DNA of 38,061 nucleotides from an uncultured Lachnospiraceae bacterium (GTDB lineage Bacteria; Bacillota; Clostridia; Lachnospirales; Lachnospiraceae), in the NCBI GenBank assembly GCA_910588285.1, contig CAJUQB010000050.1, forward strand, positions 1-38,061, in the 5' to 3' direction. The notes beneath the pieces were generated by a model. That model saw only the letters and a program-made list of their open reading frames with translations. It had not been told where the DNA came from and did no database searches. Shown here piece after piece: positions 16,042 through 23,910 of the stretch. Position 1 is the first letter of the stretch. Each line of letters starts with the position of its first letter. The position numbers and the translations under genes are program-made.

Positions 16042-16845
16042 TTATATATACTGCCTATTCATACTGCAGGCTGCCGCGCACCACGCAGCCACCTCGCGGT
16101 AGGGCAGAGAACCGCCAAACAGGTCCAGCGCACTTCCCACTGTCACATGAACCCGGCCGCCCCCCAATTCCCTAAGCTGCTCCAGATCCGAAAAATCACG
16201 GACTCCGCCGGCATAGGTAACGGGACAGCCCTCCCAGCCTGCCAGGCGCGTGATCAGCTCCTCCTCGATGCCTGCAGCCTTTCCCTCCACATCCACCCCA
16301 TGGATCAGGAACTCATCTGCATAGCCGGAAAGACGCTCCAGAAGCGCCCTGTCCAGCTGCACATCGGTAAATCTCTGCCATCGGTCCGTCACCACATAGT
16401 AGCCATTCTCCCGCCTCCGGCAGCTTAAGTCCAGCACCAGATGCTCCTTTCCCACCGCCTGTACCATCCGCTCCAGATTCCCATTGTGAATCTTGCCGTC
16501 GGAAAATACATAGGAGGTAACGATCACATGGGAGGCTCCTGCATCCAGGAACCGGGACGCATTCTCCGGTGTGATGCCGCCTCCTGCCTGAAGGCCTCCC
16601 GGAAATGCCCGAAGGGCTTTCATGGCCTGCTCCCTCGTCTCCTCATAAAAGGGAGAGCCTTCCGGATTCAGCAGTATCACATGTCCCCCATACAGCCGGT
16701 CCTCCCGATAAAGCCGTGCATAATAATCCGCGTCCCGGGACGCCACAAAATTCTCACTGGCCCGGTCTCCCTCGTCCCTAAGGCTTGCGCCTACAATCTG
16801 TTTTACCCTTCCGTTATGAATATCAATGCAGGGTCGAAATTCCAT
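16042..16845 (-). CDS. hisA: HisA, eukaryotic-type ProFAR isomerase
   Basis: A 267-residue TIM-barrel enzyme for the fourth step of histidine synthesis, isomerising ProFAR to PRFAR in the cytoplasm. FRPCIDIHNGRVKQIVG at the start gives the first catalytic Asp, and the second phosphate-binding half is YAGGVRDFSDLEQL. The insert VASRDADYYARLYRED and the sequence GGGITPENASRF fit the yeast HIS6-like subgroup, rather than the usual bacterial HisA. ATG 16845 was chosen because the protein begins with family sequence and GTGAGG lies upstream; an in-frame ATG at 16902 adds 19 unconvincing residues. It stands alone, with no other his gene near. Confidence 0.88.
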   Translation of the reverse strand: MEFRPCIDIHNGRVKQIVGASLRDEGDRASENFVASRDADYYARLYREDRLYGGHVILLNPEGSPFYEETREQAMKALRAFPGGLQAGGGITPENASRFLDAGASHVIVTSYVFSDGKIHNGNLERMVQAVGKEHLVLDLSCRRRENGYYVVTDRWQRFTDVQLDRALLERLSGYADEFLIHGVDVEGKAAGIEEELITRLAGWEGCPVTYAGGVRDFSDLEQLRELGGGRVHVTVGSALDLFGGSLPYREVAAWCAAACSMNRQYI

Positions 16846-16991
16846 AGCCTCACTCTTTCTGAAACGTATTTTATGGGCTCCCGGCAAGTGGGGCATTGGC
16901 ATAACGCTCCATTTGTCAGGCAGCTCATATCCATATTCATAATGATAATATAAGAATCTTTAAAATACAACCATGAAAATAGTTTTTTTCA

Positions 16992-17020
16992 TTGACAGAA
17001 TGCAACCTTTTTGTTAAAAT
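16992..17020 (+). promoter_or_regulatory. Sigma-A promoter of guaB
   Basis: TTGACA (16992-16997) and TAAAAT (17015-17020) with a 17-base spacer, in an AT-rich gap. The leader to guaB is about 95 bases. I see no purine riboswitch core in it. Confidence 0.8.
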
Positions 17021-17120
17021 TGAAAACTAACAATAATGTTGTAAAAACTATATTTATTCCACAATTTTTCAGTAATTTACAAGTTTATTCAAGCCTTTAG
17101 ACGAAAGAGAGGAGCAGAGA

Positions 17121-18575
17121 ATGGGAAGAATTATCGGTGAAGGAATTACATTTGATGATGTATTATTAATTCCCGCTTATTCAGAAATCACACCTAATAT
17201 GGTGGACTTATCCACGCGGCTGACCAGGGAGCTGCAGCTTAACATCCCTATGATGAGCGCCAGTATGGATACGGTTACCGAACACCGTATGGCCATTGCA
17301 ATGGCAAGGCAGGGAGGTATCGGCATTATTCACAAGAACATGTCCATAGAGGAACAGGCGGAAGAGGTGGATAAGGTAAAACGCTCCGAGAACGGCGTAA
17401 TCACGGATCCCTTTTCCCTCTCCCCGGAGCATACACTGCAGGACGCGGATGAGCTGATGTCCAAGTTCCGCATCTCCGGTGTTCCCATTACTGAGAATGG
17501 AAGACTCGTTGGGATCATTACCAACCGGGATCTGAAGTTTGAGGAGGATTTTTCCAGGAAAATCAAAGAATCCATGACCTCCGAGAACCTGATCACCGCC
17601 AGGGAGGGAATCACCCTGGAGGAAGCCAAGAAGATTCTTGCCAAGGCCCGGAAGGAAAAGCTTCCCATTGTAGACGACAAGTTCAACCTCAAGGGCCTGA
17701 TCACCATCAAGGATATTGAGAAGCAGATCAAGTATCCCCTGTCCGCCAAGGATTCTCAGGGCCGTCTGCTGTGCGGAGCCGGCGTTGGCATTACCGCCAA
17801 CATGATGGATCGTGTGCATGCCCTGGTAGATGCCCATGTGGATGTGATTGTTGTAGACTCCGCCCATGGCCATTCTGCCAATATTCTGGCAGCGGTGCGC
17901 CAGATCAAGGAAGCATACCCAAGCCTGCAGGTTATTGCCGGGAATATCGCCACCGGCGCTGCCACCAGGGCATTGATTGAGGCGGGTGTAGACGCAGTGA
18001 AGGTCGGCATCGGGCCCGGTTCCATCTGTACGACCCGTGTGGTGGCCGGAATCGGCGTTCCCCAGATCTCTGCCATCATGGACTGCTATGCAGTGGCCAA
18101 AGAATACGATATCCCGCTGATTGCCGACGGCGGTATCAAGTACTCCGGTGATGTCACCAAGGCCATTGCAGCCGGTGCCGACGTATGTATGATGGGCTCC
18201 CTGTTTGCAGGCTGTGATGAGAGCCCGGGAACCTTTGAGCTGTACCAGGGAAGGAAGTACAAGGTCTACCGCGGCATGGGCTCCCTCGCGGCCATGGAGA
18301 ACGGCAGCAAGGACCGCTACTTCCAGCAGGATGCCAAGAAGCTGGTTCCGGAGGGTGTCGAGGGGCGTGTGGCCTACAAGGGCAGCGTGGAGGATACCGT
18401 ATTCCAGCTGTTGGGCGGCCTGCGTTCCGGTATGGGCTACTGCGGTGCACCTACCATCCGTGATCTTCAGGAGAAGGCCGAGTTTGTGAAGATTTCCGCC
18501 GCCTCCCTGAAGGAAAGCCATCCTCATGACATCCACATTACCAAGGAAGCGCCCAACTACAGCATTGACGAATAA
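17121..18575 (+). CDS. guaB: IMP dehydrogenase
   Basis: A 484-residue enzyme catalysing NAD-dependent oxidation of IMP to XMP, the committed step of GMP synthesis. The start TFDDVLLIPAYSEI is typical. A CBS-domain pair (about residues 95-205), which senses nucleotides, is inserted in the TIM barrel. The active-site loop GIGPGSICTTR carries the catalytic Cys (about residue 303). The flap is recognisable from YRGMGSLAAMENGSKDRYF. Length and all key residues are normal. It has its own promoter, GAGAGGAG ribosome site and downstream terminator, so it is a single-gene unit. Confidence 0.98.
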   Translation: MGRIIGEGITFDDVLLIPAYSEITPNMVDLSTRLTRELQLNIPMMSASMDTVTEHRMAIAMARQGGIGIIHKNMSIEEQAEEVDKVKRSENGVITDPFSLSPEHTLQDADELMSKFRISGVPITENGRLVGIITNRDLKFEEDFSRKIKESMTSENLITAREGITLEEAKKILAKARKEKLPIVDDKFNLKGLITIKDIEKQIKYPLSAKDSQGRLLCGAGVGITANMMDRVHALVDAHVDVIVVDSAHGHSANILAAVRQIKEAYPSLQVIAGNIATGAATRALIEAGVDAVKVGIGPGSICTTRVVAGIGVPQISAIMDCYAVAKEYDIPLIADGGIKYSGDVTKAIAAGADVCMMGSLFAGCDESPGTFELYQGRKYKVYRGMGSLAAMENGSKDRYFQQDAKKLVPEGVEGRVAYKGSVEDTVFQLLGGLRSGMGYCGAPTIRDLQEKAEFVKISAASLKESHPHDIHITKEAPNYSIDE

Positions 18576-18589
18576 AGGCAAACCATAAA

Positions 18590-18648
18590 AGGGCTGCTGC
18601 AGCAGGATTCCATCCCATAGAATTCCTGTGCAGCAGCCCTGAATTTTT
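18590..18648 (+). terminator. Rho-independent terminator after guaB, possibly bidirectional
   Basis: Stem AGGGCTGCTGC (18590-18600) pairs with GCAGCAGCCCT (18630-18640), followed by GAATTTTT. On the minus strand the stem is followed by TTTTATGG, so it may also end the lipoprotein transcript from the right. It lies 15 bases past the guaB stop. Confidence 0.85.
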
Positions 18649-18657
18649 CTCCCGTAA

Positions 18658-19080
18658 TTACGGTGTCCCTGCCCCGGTTCCCGTACCGGTTCCAGTCCCA
18701 TTGGTCCCTGCTCCGGTCCCGTTGGTTCCTGTACCGCCTCCATTGGTTCCGGTCCCGTTTCCGGTCATATCATCCACGCCGTTTTCCACATCATCCCCGA
18801 TATCCTCTACGCCGTCCACAATGTCGTCTCCGATCTCATCCAGAACGCCGTCGCCGTTTCCGTCTGTTGTTCCATTGGTATTGTCGGTATTCCCGTTGGT
18901 TCCATTGGTATTGCCGCTATTCCCATTGGTTCCATTATTTTTGTTATCGTTGGTCCCGGACTCATTGGTGGTTCCATTGGTTCCATTGTTGTCCTTGTCG
19001 TCCTTGGTCCCGCATGCTGCCAGACAGCCCAATGCCAAAGCTGCGGCACAGATTACTGTAAATCTTTTCCACTGTTTCAT
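18658..19080 (-). CDS. Low-complexity lipoprotein of unknown function
   Basis: A 140-residue protein. The signal peptide (residues 1-22) ends with lipobox LAAC, so it should be a lipid-anchored surface protein. The rest is low complexity. First come Asn/Gly/Thr-rich runs (NGTNG, NTNGTNGNTDN), then one acidic stretch (GVLDEIGDDIVDGVEDIGDD) that could form an amphipathic helix, then Gly/Thr repeats to the end. I do not recognise a catalytic domain. It follows spoVAE by about 110 bases on the same strand. Repeats of the GGTTCCATTGG type on DNA make the gene prone to slippage. A spacer or spore/cell-surface role is only a guess. Confidence 0.75.
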   Translation of the reverse strand: MKQWKRFTVICAAALALGCLAACGTKDDKDNNGTNGTTNESGTNDNKNNGTNGNSGNTNGTNGNTDNTNGTTDGNGDGVLDEIGDDIVDGVEDIGDDVENGVDDMTGNGTGTNGGGTGTNGTGAGTNGTGTGTGTGAGTP

Positions 19081-19192
19081 AATAAGATCTCCTTTTCAAA
19101 AAAATTTGTCATTTCTAGGTTTCCCCTGTTCGTCTCTTTTATGCACCTGTCACTATTTTTGTTGCCGCTACGGGGCTCTTTTAAAAATGAAC

Positions 19193-19549
19193 CTATTTTT
19201 TCATTTTCGGCTTAAAAATCAGGCTTGCCAGATACCCGAATACCAGGGCTGCACTGATTCCCACTGCACTGGCAGTAAAGCCGCCCATAAAAATCCCCAG
19301 GAACCCGTTCTCATCCACTGCCTTCTGAATCCCCTTCCACAGCACATTTCCAAAGCCCAGAAGGGGCACAGAGGCGCCGGCCCCGGCATAGCTCTGGAAG
19401 GGCTCGTACAGCTGAACCGCACCCAATACTGCACCTGTACACACCAGAAGCACCATGATCCGGCCAGGCATCAGCTTTGTCTTTTCCATCAGAATCTGAA
19501 CCAGGGCACAGATCAGTCCGCCGACCCAGAACGCATTTATATAATCCAT
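19193..19549 (-). CDS. spoVAE: Stage V sporulation protein AE
   Basis: A 118-residue membrane protein with about four hydrophobic segments. It matches SpoVAE over its length: YINAFWVGGLICALVQILMEKT at the start cannot be mistaken for much else, and GASVPLLGFGNVL follows. It is part of the channel that moves dipicolinic acid with calcium into the developing spore and releases it at germination. GGAAAGGAG lies upstream of ATG 19549. It follows spoVAD by 27 bases. The usual partner spoVAC is not in front of spoVAD here. Expression in the forespore under sigma G is known for the family. Confidence 0.9.
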   Translation of the reverse strand: MDYINAFWVGGLICALVQILMEKTKLMPGRIMVLLVCTGAVLGAVQLYEPFQSYAGAGASVPLLGFGNVLWKGIQKAVDENGFLGIFMGGFTASAVGISAALVFGYLASLIFKPKMKK

Positions 19550-19576
19550 ATTTAATATATTTCTCCTTTCCGAATT

Positions 19577-20584
19577 TTACGCTTGTTCCAGCACTACCCC
19601 ATGCGCGATCCCAGGCACCGGATGTCCCTCGTTAAAGCTGACGGTAGACAGCAGCGCCCCGGTTGGTACAAACAGGATACGCTTGTATTCCCCCTGCTCG
19701 ATCCTGGGCAGCAGATAGGAAGCCAGCGTTACCGCAGAGCAGCCGCAGCCGCTTCCCCCGGAATGGGTATCCTGGGATGCTCTGTCGTAGATCTCAATCC
19801 CGCAGTCCATGTGCTGTTTTTGGATATCAACCCCCTTTTCCCGAAGGAGCTTGATGAGAATCTCCTGCCCCACATACCCCAGATCGCCGGTTACAATCCG
19901 ATCATAATCCTCCGGCTTCCGACCAAAATCCGTAAGATGCTGATAGATGGTATCGCAGGCCGCCGGAGCCATGGCAGCCCCCATATTTTGCGAATCCTTG
20001 ATGCCGTAATCCACGATCCTGCCTGGAGTCGCCCCTGCAACCTTCGCCTTTCCTTTGCCTGATCCGATTACAAAGGCACCGCTTCCCGTCACGGTCCAGG
20101 TGGCAGACAGGGGCCTCTGGTTGGCATATTCCAGCGGAAACCGAAACTGCTTTTCCGCGCTGGCAAAATGGCTGGAGGTCACGGCCAGCACCTGGTCCCC
20201 ATAGCCCGCCGCCACTGCCATAGCGGCCAGCATGATGGATTCCCCTGCCGTGGAGCATGCCCCGTACAGGCCAAACAGCGGAATCTGGAAGGAAGCCAGC
20301 CCAAAGGTAGTGGCAATGGACTGCCCCAGCAAATCCCCTCCGAAAATATAGCGGATATCCTGGGGCTTGCATTCCGCCTTCCCAATGGCCAGGGTCGCGG
20401 CCTGCTTCTGCAGTGCGCTCTCCGCCTCCTCCCAGGTATCCTCCCCAAATTTATCGTCTGCTCCCACCATATCGAACAACTTTCCTAAGGGGCCTTCCCC
20501 CTCCTTGGTTCCCACCACGCTGGCTGCCGCAAGGATACAGGGCGCATGTTCAAATTTTAAGCTTTGTTTTCCAATCTGTGCCAT
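19577..20584 (-). CDS. spoVAD: Stage V sporulation protein AD
   Basis: A 335-residue protein with the thiolase-like fold of SpoVAD, which binds dipicolinic acid at the spore inner membrane. Family stretches are FEHAPCILAAASVVGTKEGEG, FGGDLLGQSIATTFGL, LYGACSTAGES (the Cys position of thiolases), SATWTVTGSGAFV and DTHSGGSGCGCSAVTLASY. ATG 20584 was chosen because AAAGGAT lies before it and MAQIGKQSL is the normal start; an in-frame ATG at 20617 adds 11 residues. It forms an operon with spoVAE. Upstream lies a divergent dehydrogenase, so spoVAC must be elsewhere or lost. Confidence 0.95.
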   Translation of the reverse strand: MAQIGKQSLKFEHAPCILAAASVVGTKEGEGPLGKLFDMVGADDKFGEDTWEEAESALQKQAATLAIGKAECKPQDIRYIFGGDLLGQSIATTFGLASFQIPLFGLYGACSTAGESIMLAAMAVAAGYGDQVLAVTSSHFASAEKQFRFPLEYANQRPLSATWTVTGSGAFVIGSGKGKAKVAGATPGRIVDYGIKDSQNMGAAMAPAACDTIYQHLTDFGRKPEDYDRIVTGDLGYVGQEILIKLLREKGVDIQKQHMDCGIEIYDRASQDTHSGGSGCGCSAVTLASYLLPRIEQGEYKRILFVPTGALLSTVSFNEGHPVPGIAHGVVLEQA

Positions 20585-20658
20585 ATTTTTATCCTTTCTC
20601 AAAAAATGTATATCCATTTGTAACGTAGTGTTGGCAGAATTGTTTTAGAATATGCAAT

Positions 20659-20687
20659 TTGACGAAAGCTGAATTGTAGTGTATGAT
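20659..20687 (+). promoter_or_regulatory. Probable sigma-A promoter of the alcohol dehydrogenase gene
   Basis: TTGACG (20659-20664) and TATGAT (20682-20687) with a 17-base spacer, 70 bases upstream of ATG 20758, in the gap between the two divergent genes. Confidence 0.65.
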
Positions 20688-20757
20688 AAAAGAACAAAAA
20701 AGAAATCGAAGCTTGAACCACATGTAAATATACGAAACATGGGAAGAGGTACGAACC

Positions 20758-21981
20758 ATGCAGGATTTTCATTTTCAGATTCCCACCAAGATCATATTCG
20801 GCCGCAATGCCCAGGCCCAGGCCGGGAAGCTCACCGCAGCCCTGGGGAAGCGCGCCCTGATCCTCTACGGCAGCCCCCGCATTGAAAAAAGCGGCCTGCT
20901 GGCAGAGATCACGGCTCTTCTGGATGCAGAGGGCATCTCCTGGAATACCTTTTGCGGCATCACGGAAAATCCGCTCCTGTCCACAGCAGAGGCTGCCTGC
21001 CAGGCTGCCCGGGAATGGCAGGCCGACGTGCTCCTGGCCATTGGCGGCGGAAGCGTCATCGACCTGGCAAAGGCGGTCAGCATCGGCTGCGCAAATGACT
21101 GCAGTCTCTGGGACTATTACGAGCATCAGGCAGTCCCTGATAAGGCCCTTCCCCTGGGCGTCATTTTGACCATGGCTGCAACTGCCAGCGAGGCCAACTG
21201 TGTGTCTGTGCTCCAGAATGATACCCTTGGGAAAAAGTCGGCCCTGCGCTGCGCCCTGACCTATCCCCGATTCTCCCTGCTGAACCCGGAGCTGACCTAC
21301 ACGGTCCCGGCCCGGCAGACAGCCATGGGAGCTCTGGATATCTTTGCTCACGCCTTTGAGCGGTACTTCCACCTGGGGCAGAAGGGGACGCTGCGAAGGC
21401 AGCTGTGTACTGCAGTGATGAAGACGGTAATAGAGGAATTGCCAAGGGTATTGGCACATCCCCAAGATTACGACGGCCGCGCCCAGCTGATGTGGGCAGC
21501 CACCATGGCCCACAGTGATATGATCGGCTTTGACGGAGTCTATGCCTGCCACGCCATGTCCCATATCCTCACCAGGGAATTTGGACTGGCCCACGGCGGC
21601 GGTCTGGCCATGCTGATGCCTGCCTGGTGCCGGTATATGGCAGAGCTCTGCCCGGAGGAAATCGCATATTTTGCAAGGGATGTCTGGGAGGCGGACGTCT
21701 CCGGAAGGGATGTCCGCTGCCAGGCTTCCCCGGACTATGCCCGGGCGTCCTCCCCGGATGCTGTCCGGAGGGCAGCCCTGGAAGGAATTGCACGGTTTGC
21801 GGATTTTATCCGTCAAAACGGCCTCCCTGTAACTCTTCGGGAGGCCGGAATCACTGATTTTGACTGCGCCAGGCTGGCAAAGCTGACGGCGGCTGCCAAC
21901 GGCAGCACCATTGGCGGCAGCTTCCAGGCCCTTGACCTGGATGGTATGGCGGCTGTGTATGAGATAGCGGCAGGCTCATAG
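20758..21981 (+). CDS. Iron-type (group III) alcohol dehydrogenase
   Basis: A 407-residue enzyme like clostridial NAD(P)H-dependent butanol dehydrogenases. The nucleotide loop GGGSVIDLAKAVS (about residues 98-110), the metal ligands in ALDIFAHAFERYF (Asp and His, about 196 and 200), CHAMSHILT (His about 266) and LAHGGGLAML (His about 280) are all in place. It reduces an aldehyde to an alcohol, or the reverse, in the cytoplasm; BdhA-like aldehyde reduction is the likeliest role. A probable promoter (20659-20687) lies in the gap to divergent spoVAD. Length is normal. Confidence 0.92.
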   Translation: MQDFHFQIPTKIIFGRNAQAQAGKLTAALGKRALILYGSPRIEKSGLLAEITALLDAEGISWNTFCGITENPLLSTAEAACQAAREWQADVLLAIGGGSVIDLAKAVSIGCANDCSLWDYYEHQAVPDKALPLGVILTMAATASEANCVSVLQNDTLGKKSALRCALTYPRFSLLNPELTYTVPARQTAMGALDIFAHAFERYFHLGQKGTLRRQLCTAVMKTVIEELPRVLAHPQDYDGRAQLMWAATMAHSDMIGFDGVYACHAMSHILTREFGLAHGGGLAMLMPAWCRYMAELCPEEIAYFARDVWEADVSGRDVRCQASPDYARASSPDAVRRAALEGIARFADFIRQNGLPVTLREAGITDFDCARLAKLTAAANGSTIGGSFQALDLDGMAAVYEIAAGS

Positions 21982-22050
21982 CTGCCGTGGGCTGTATGCA
22001 GGACAGCATACGCCAGACATCAGAACAACATATGCCAGACATACGGCGCC

Positions 22051-22422
22051 TCACATGGCGCGCTCCAATATATTCTGGTTAAACTGCTCAAGCCTTCCCA
22101 GAACCTCCAGATACAGCTCCCGGTAATCCGCCATCAAATCGCCAATGGGGCTGGTCAGGGAGGCTTTGTGTACTGTGGTCTGCTTGTGGGTCCTGATATA
22201 GGAGAGCTTGTTCAAATGAAGCAGCGGATATCTGGCCGGGTCAATCTCCACATCGTAATCCGGATCCAGATTCCGCCGGTTGCTCACCGTTGATACCGGA
22301 AGAATGGTATAATCATTGTTCCTTGGGCCGCCTATGATCAGTACCGGCCGCTTTTTGAAGGAATTCATCCCCAGGCGGTTATCATAAAAGGGGGTGATGG
22401 ATGAAACAATCTTTCCAATCAT
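22051..22422 (-). CDS. PemK/MazF-like toxin
   Basis: A 123-residue protein of the PemK/MazF-like type. The early strand KKRPVLIIGGPRNNDYTILPV, then RYPLLHLNKLSYIRTHKQTTV and the closing helix, fit this fold. Members are mostly ribosome-independent mRNA endonucleases. It overlaps the upstream Panacea-domain gene by four bases (22419-22422), the order antitoxin then toxin being usual for a type II pair. The reading frame is intact, so it should be an active toxin kept in check by its partner. It is the last gene of a minus-strand run from the thioesterase. The cleaved sequence cannot be inferred. Confidence 0.8.
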   Translation of the reverse strand: MIGKIVSSITPFYDNRLGMNSFKKRPVLIIGGPRNNDYTILPVSTVSNRRNLDPDYDVEIDPARYPLLHLNKLSYIRTHKQTTVHKASLTSPIGDLMADYRELYLEVLGRLEQFNQNILERAM

Positions 22423-22910
22423 AGGGATGGCTCCTCATCTTCAAACTCGTCATAATACATATCCCACACATGGTCATAGGGACGCACCTTTCTGGCATCC
22501 TCACGGATATCGGAAAGCTTCAGCTTGACTGTCCCATTCTCCCCCTCCCCAAGGCCCGCCCTGGCATTCCTCCAGGAGATCTCCCGGTGGGACAATTCGC
22601 TGAGCTTCCAGGAGGCCAGGGATCCGTATTCCAGGATAATGTTGTTGACGATATATTTGCACTCATCGGAAACCTCCTGGTCATAATCCAGCATACCGTC
22701 CGGGGTGATGGAATTGCGGATCTCCCTGCACACCGGCCCGTACCGCCAGCCCTCAAACTCCCCCTCAAACAGCGGCTCATTGGTAATGGCAAGGGCCTCC
22801 CGCTGGGCAAAATACAACAGCTTATGGAGCTTCATCTCATCCATCCGCTCGCCAGTCACTCTCTTGTATTCCGAAAAAATATACTGTGCTACGTTGATAA
22901 TCTTCTCCAT
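22419..22910 (-). CDS. Panacea-domain (DUF4065) antitoxin
   Basis: A 163-residue protein with the DUF4065/SocA-like domain, called Panacea in the literature on hyper-adaptable antitoxins. The core MKLHKLLYFAQREALA and GEFEGWRYGPVCREI (about residues 26-62) is diagnostic. In such pairs the Panacea protein neutralises a linked toxin directly. Here the linked toxin is PemK/MazF-like, overlapping by four bases. The C terminus is acidic (YYDEFEDEEPSL), a good candidate to block a basic RNA-binding surface. GAGAGGAG lies upstream. The gap to the CPBP gene is 25 bases. Confidence 0.8.
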   Translation of the reverse strand: MEKIINVAQYIFSEYKRVTGERMDEMKLHKLLYFAQREALAITNEPLFEGEFEGWRYGPVCREIRNSITPDGMLDYDQEVSDECKYIVNNIILEYGSLASWKLSELSHREISWRNARAGLGEGENGTVKLKLSDIREDARKVRPYDHVWDMYYDEFEDEEPSL

Positions 22911-22935
22911 CCTGTGTGCTCCTCTCTATTATGAG

Positions 22936-23895
22936 TTACCACATGGCATTCCATAGGATCATGCCTACGCAGAGGGCAACCGCAATCACCAGCGAAACGC
23001 TCCACAGCCTCTGCCCGTTCCCACGGCGGAACATGCCCTTCACATACTCCCACCGGCCGGTAATATGGCAGATTCCCACATAGATGCCCCAGGCGCCCGC
23101 CAGGGCTGCAACTGCAATCACACCCCAGACAACGATCCCCATCAGCAGCATTACTGCCGTCTCCCCATCCATACCATTGGGCAGGCTTCCGATCGACAGC
23201 CTGGACAGCAGGCCGTAGCCCCCGGACCACTCCTCCATAAACCGTTCCAGCTTGGGCAGCAGGAAATAGGTTGTCACAACGCTTGTAAAATTCACGGTAA
23301 AATGGGCCAGCATGGAGCTTAAGATGCTCCCTGTAGCCTCCACCAGAAAGGAAAAATAGATCCCCAGGGCAAAGGCATACAGAAACTGGTTAAAATTCAT
23401 ATGCATCAGTCCAAAGAGAAAGGCACTCAGGAAGATGGCGCCCAGCATTTTGCTTCTCCGGTAGGAGCCAAACATAATTCCGCGGAATATAAATTCCTCC
23501 GCAAAGGCCGGCAGCACAGCTGTCAGCAGAGTGGACAGGAAAAAATTCTGGCTGGTGATCATATATTGCAGATCCCCTGTTCCGGATTTCACAAAAAACA
23601 GGGAAATGGCATTCAGCACAATAATCAGCGGATACATCAGATAGGTGCAGATAATCACCAAAAGCCACACAGAAAATTTCATTTTCCGAAAAGGAACCAG
23701 CACCTTCAGGGGGATGTTCTTGATCCGCAGATATACCAGCCCCGGAATCAGAATAATTCCTTCTGACAGGACCATCGTGAAGGCCATGGGAAGCTTCAAC
23801 AGAACCGCGTCCGGAATCAAAAACCGAAGGGACAGGCTTGCTCCTATAAACAAAGCTACAATCAGCAAAAACAGACGGTTGGCACTCTTATTCAT
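22936..23895 (-). CDS. CPBP-family intramembrane metalloprotease
   Basis: A 319-residue membrane protein with about eight hydrophobic segments. The three CPBP (Abi) motifs are present: EEFIFRG (133-139), FGLMHMN (161-167) and HFTVN (198-202), giving the metal-binding Glu and His residues within the membrane. Family members are glutamic-type membrane proteases, some giving bacteriocin immunity or processing prenylated peptides. The C-terminal 100 residues extend past the domain with two further membrane segments. It starts 15 bases after the CvfB-like gene and probably shares its transcript. No bacteriocin gene is near. Confidence 0.88.
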   Translation of the reverse strand: MNKSANRLFLLIVALFIGASLSLRFLIPDAVLLKLPMAFTMVLSEGIILIPGLVYLRIKNIPLKVLVPFRKMKFSVWLLVIICTYLMYPLIIVLNAISLFFVKSGTGDLQYMITSQNFFLSTLLTAVLPAFAEEFIFRGIMFGSYRRSKMLGAIFLSAFLFGLMHMNFNQFLYAFALGIYFSFLVEATGSILSSMLAHFTVNFTSVVTTYFLLPKLERFMEEWSGGYGLLSRLSIGSLPNGMDGETAVMLLMGIVVWGVIAVAALAGAWGIYVGICHITGRWEYVKGMFRRGNGQRLWSVSLVIAVALCVGMILWNAMW

Positions 23896-23910
23896 CCTGC
23901 AATCCCTCCC

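Noticed and set aside
17021..17120. Purine riboswitch in the guaB leader
   Set aside because: The leader lacks the conserved three-way-junction loops; it shows only AT-rich sequence and a small inverted repeat around AACAATAATGTTGT.
17208..18743. Long minus-strand open frame of 511 codons opposite guaB
   Set aside because: It lies antisense to a fully recognisable IMP dehydrogenase, has no ribosome site and no family sequence; it is an artefact of codon use.
20585..20690. Sigma-G promoter for spoVAD
   Set aside because: GCATA is found on the minus strand but no convincing -10 (CATNNTA) sits at the right distance; sigma-G control is expected from family knowledge only.
20599..21816. Minus-strand open frame of 405 codons opposite the alcohol dehydrogenase
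   Set aside because: Antisense to a complete enzyme, and it would run over the spoVAD start and both promoters.
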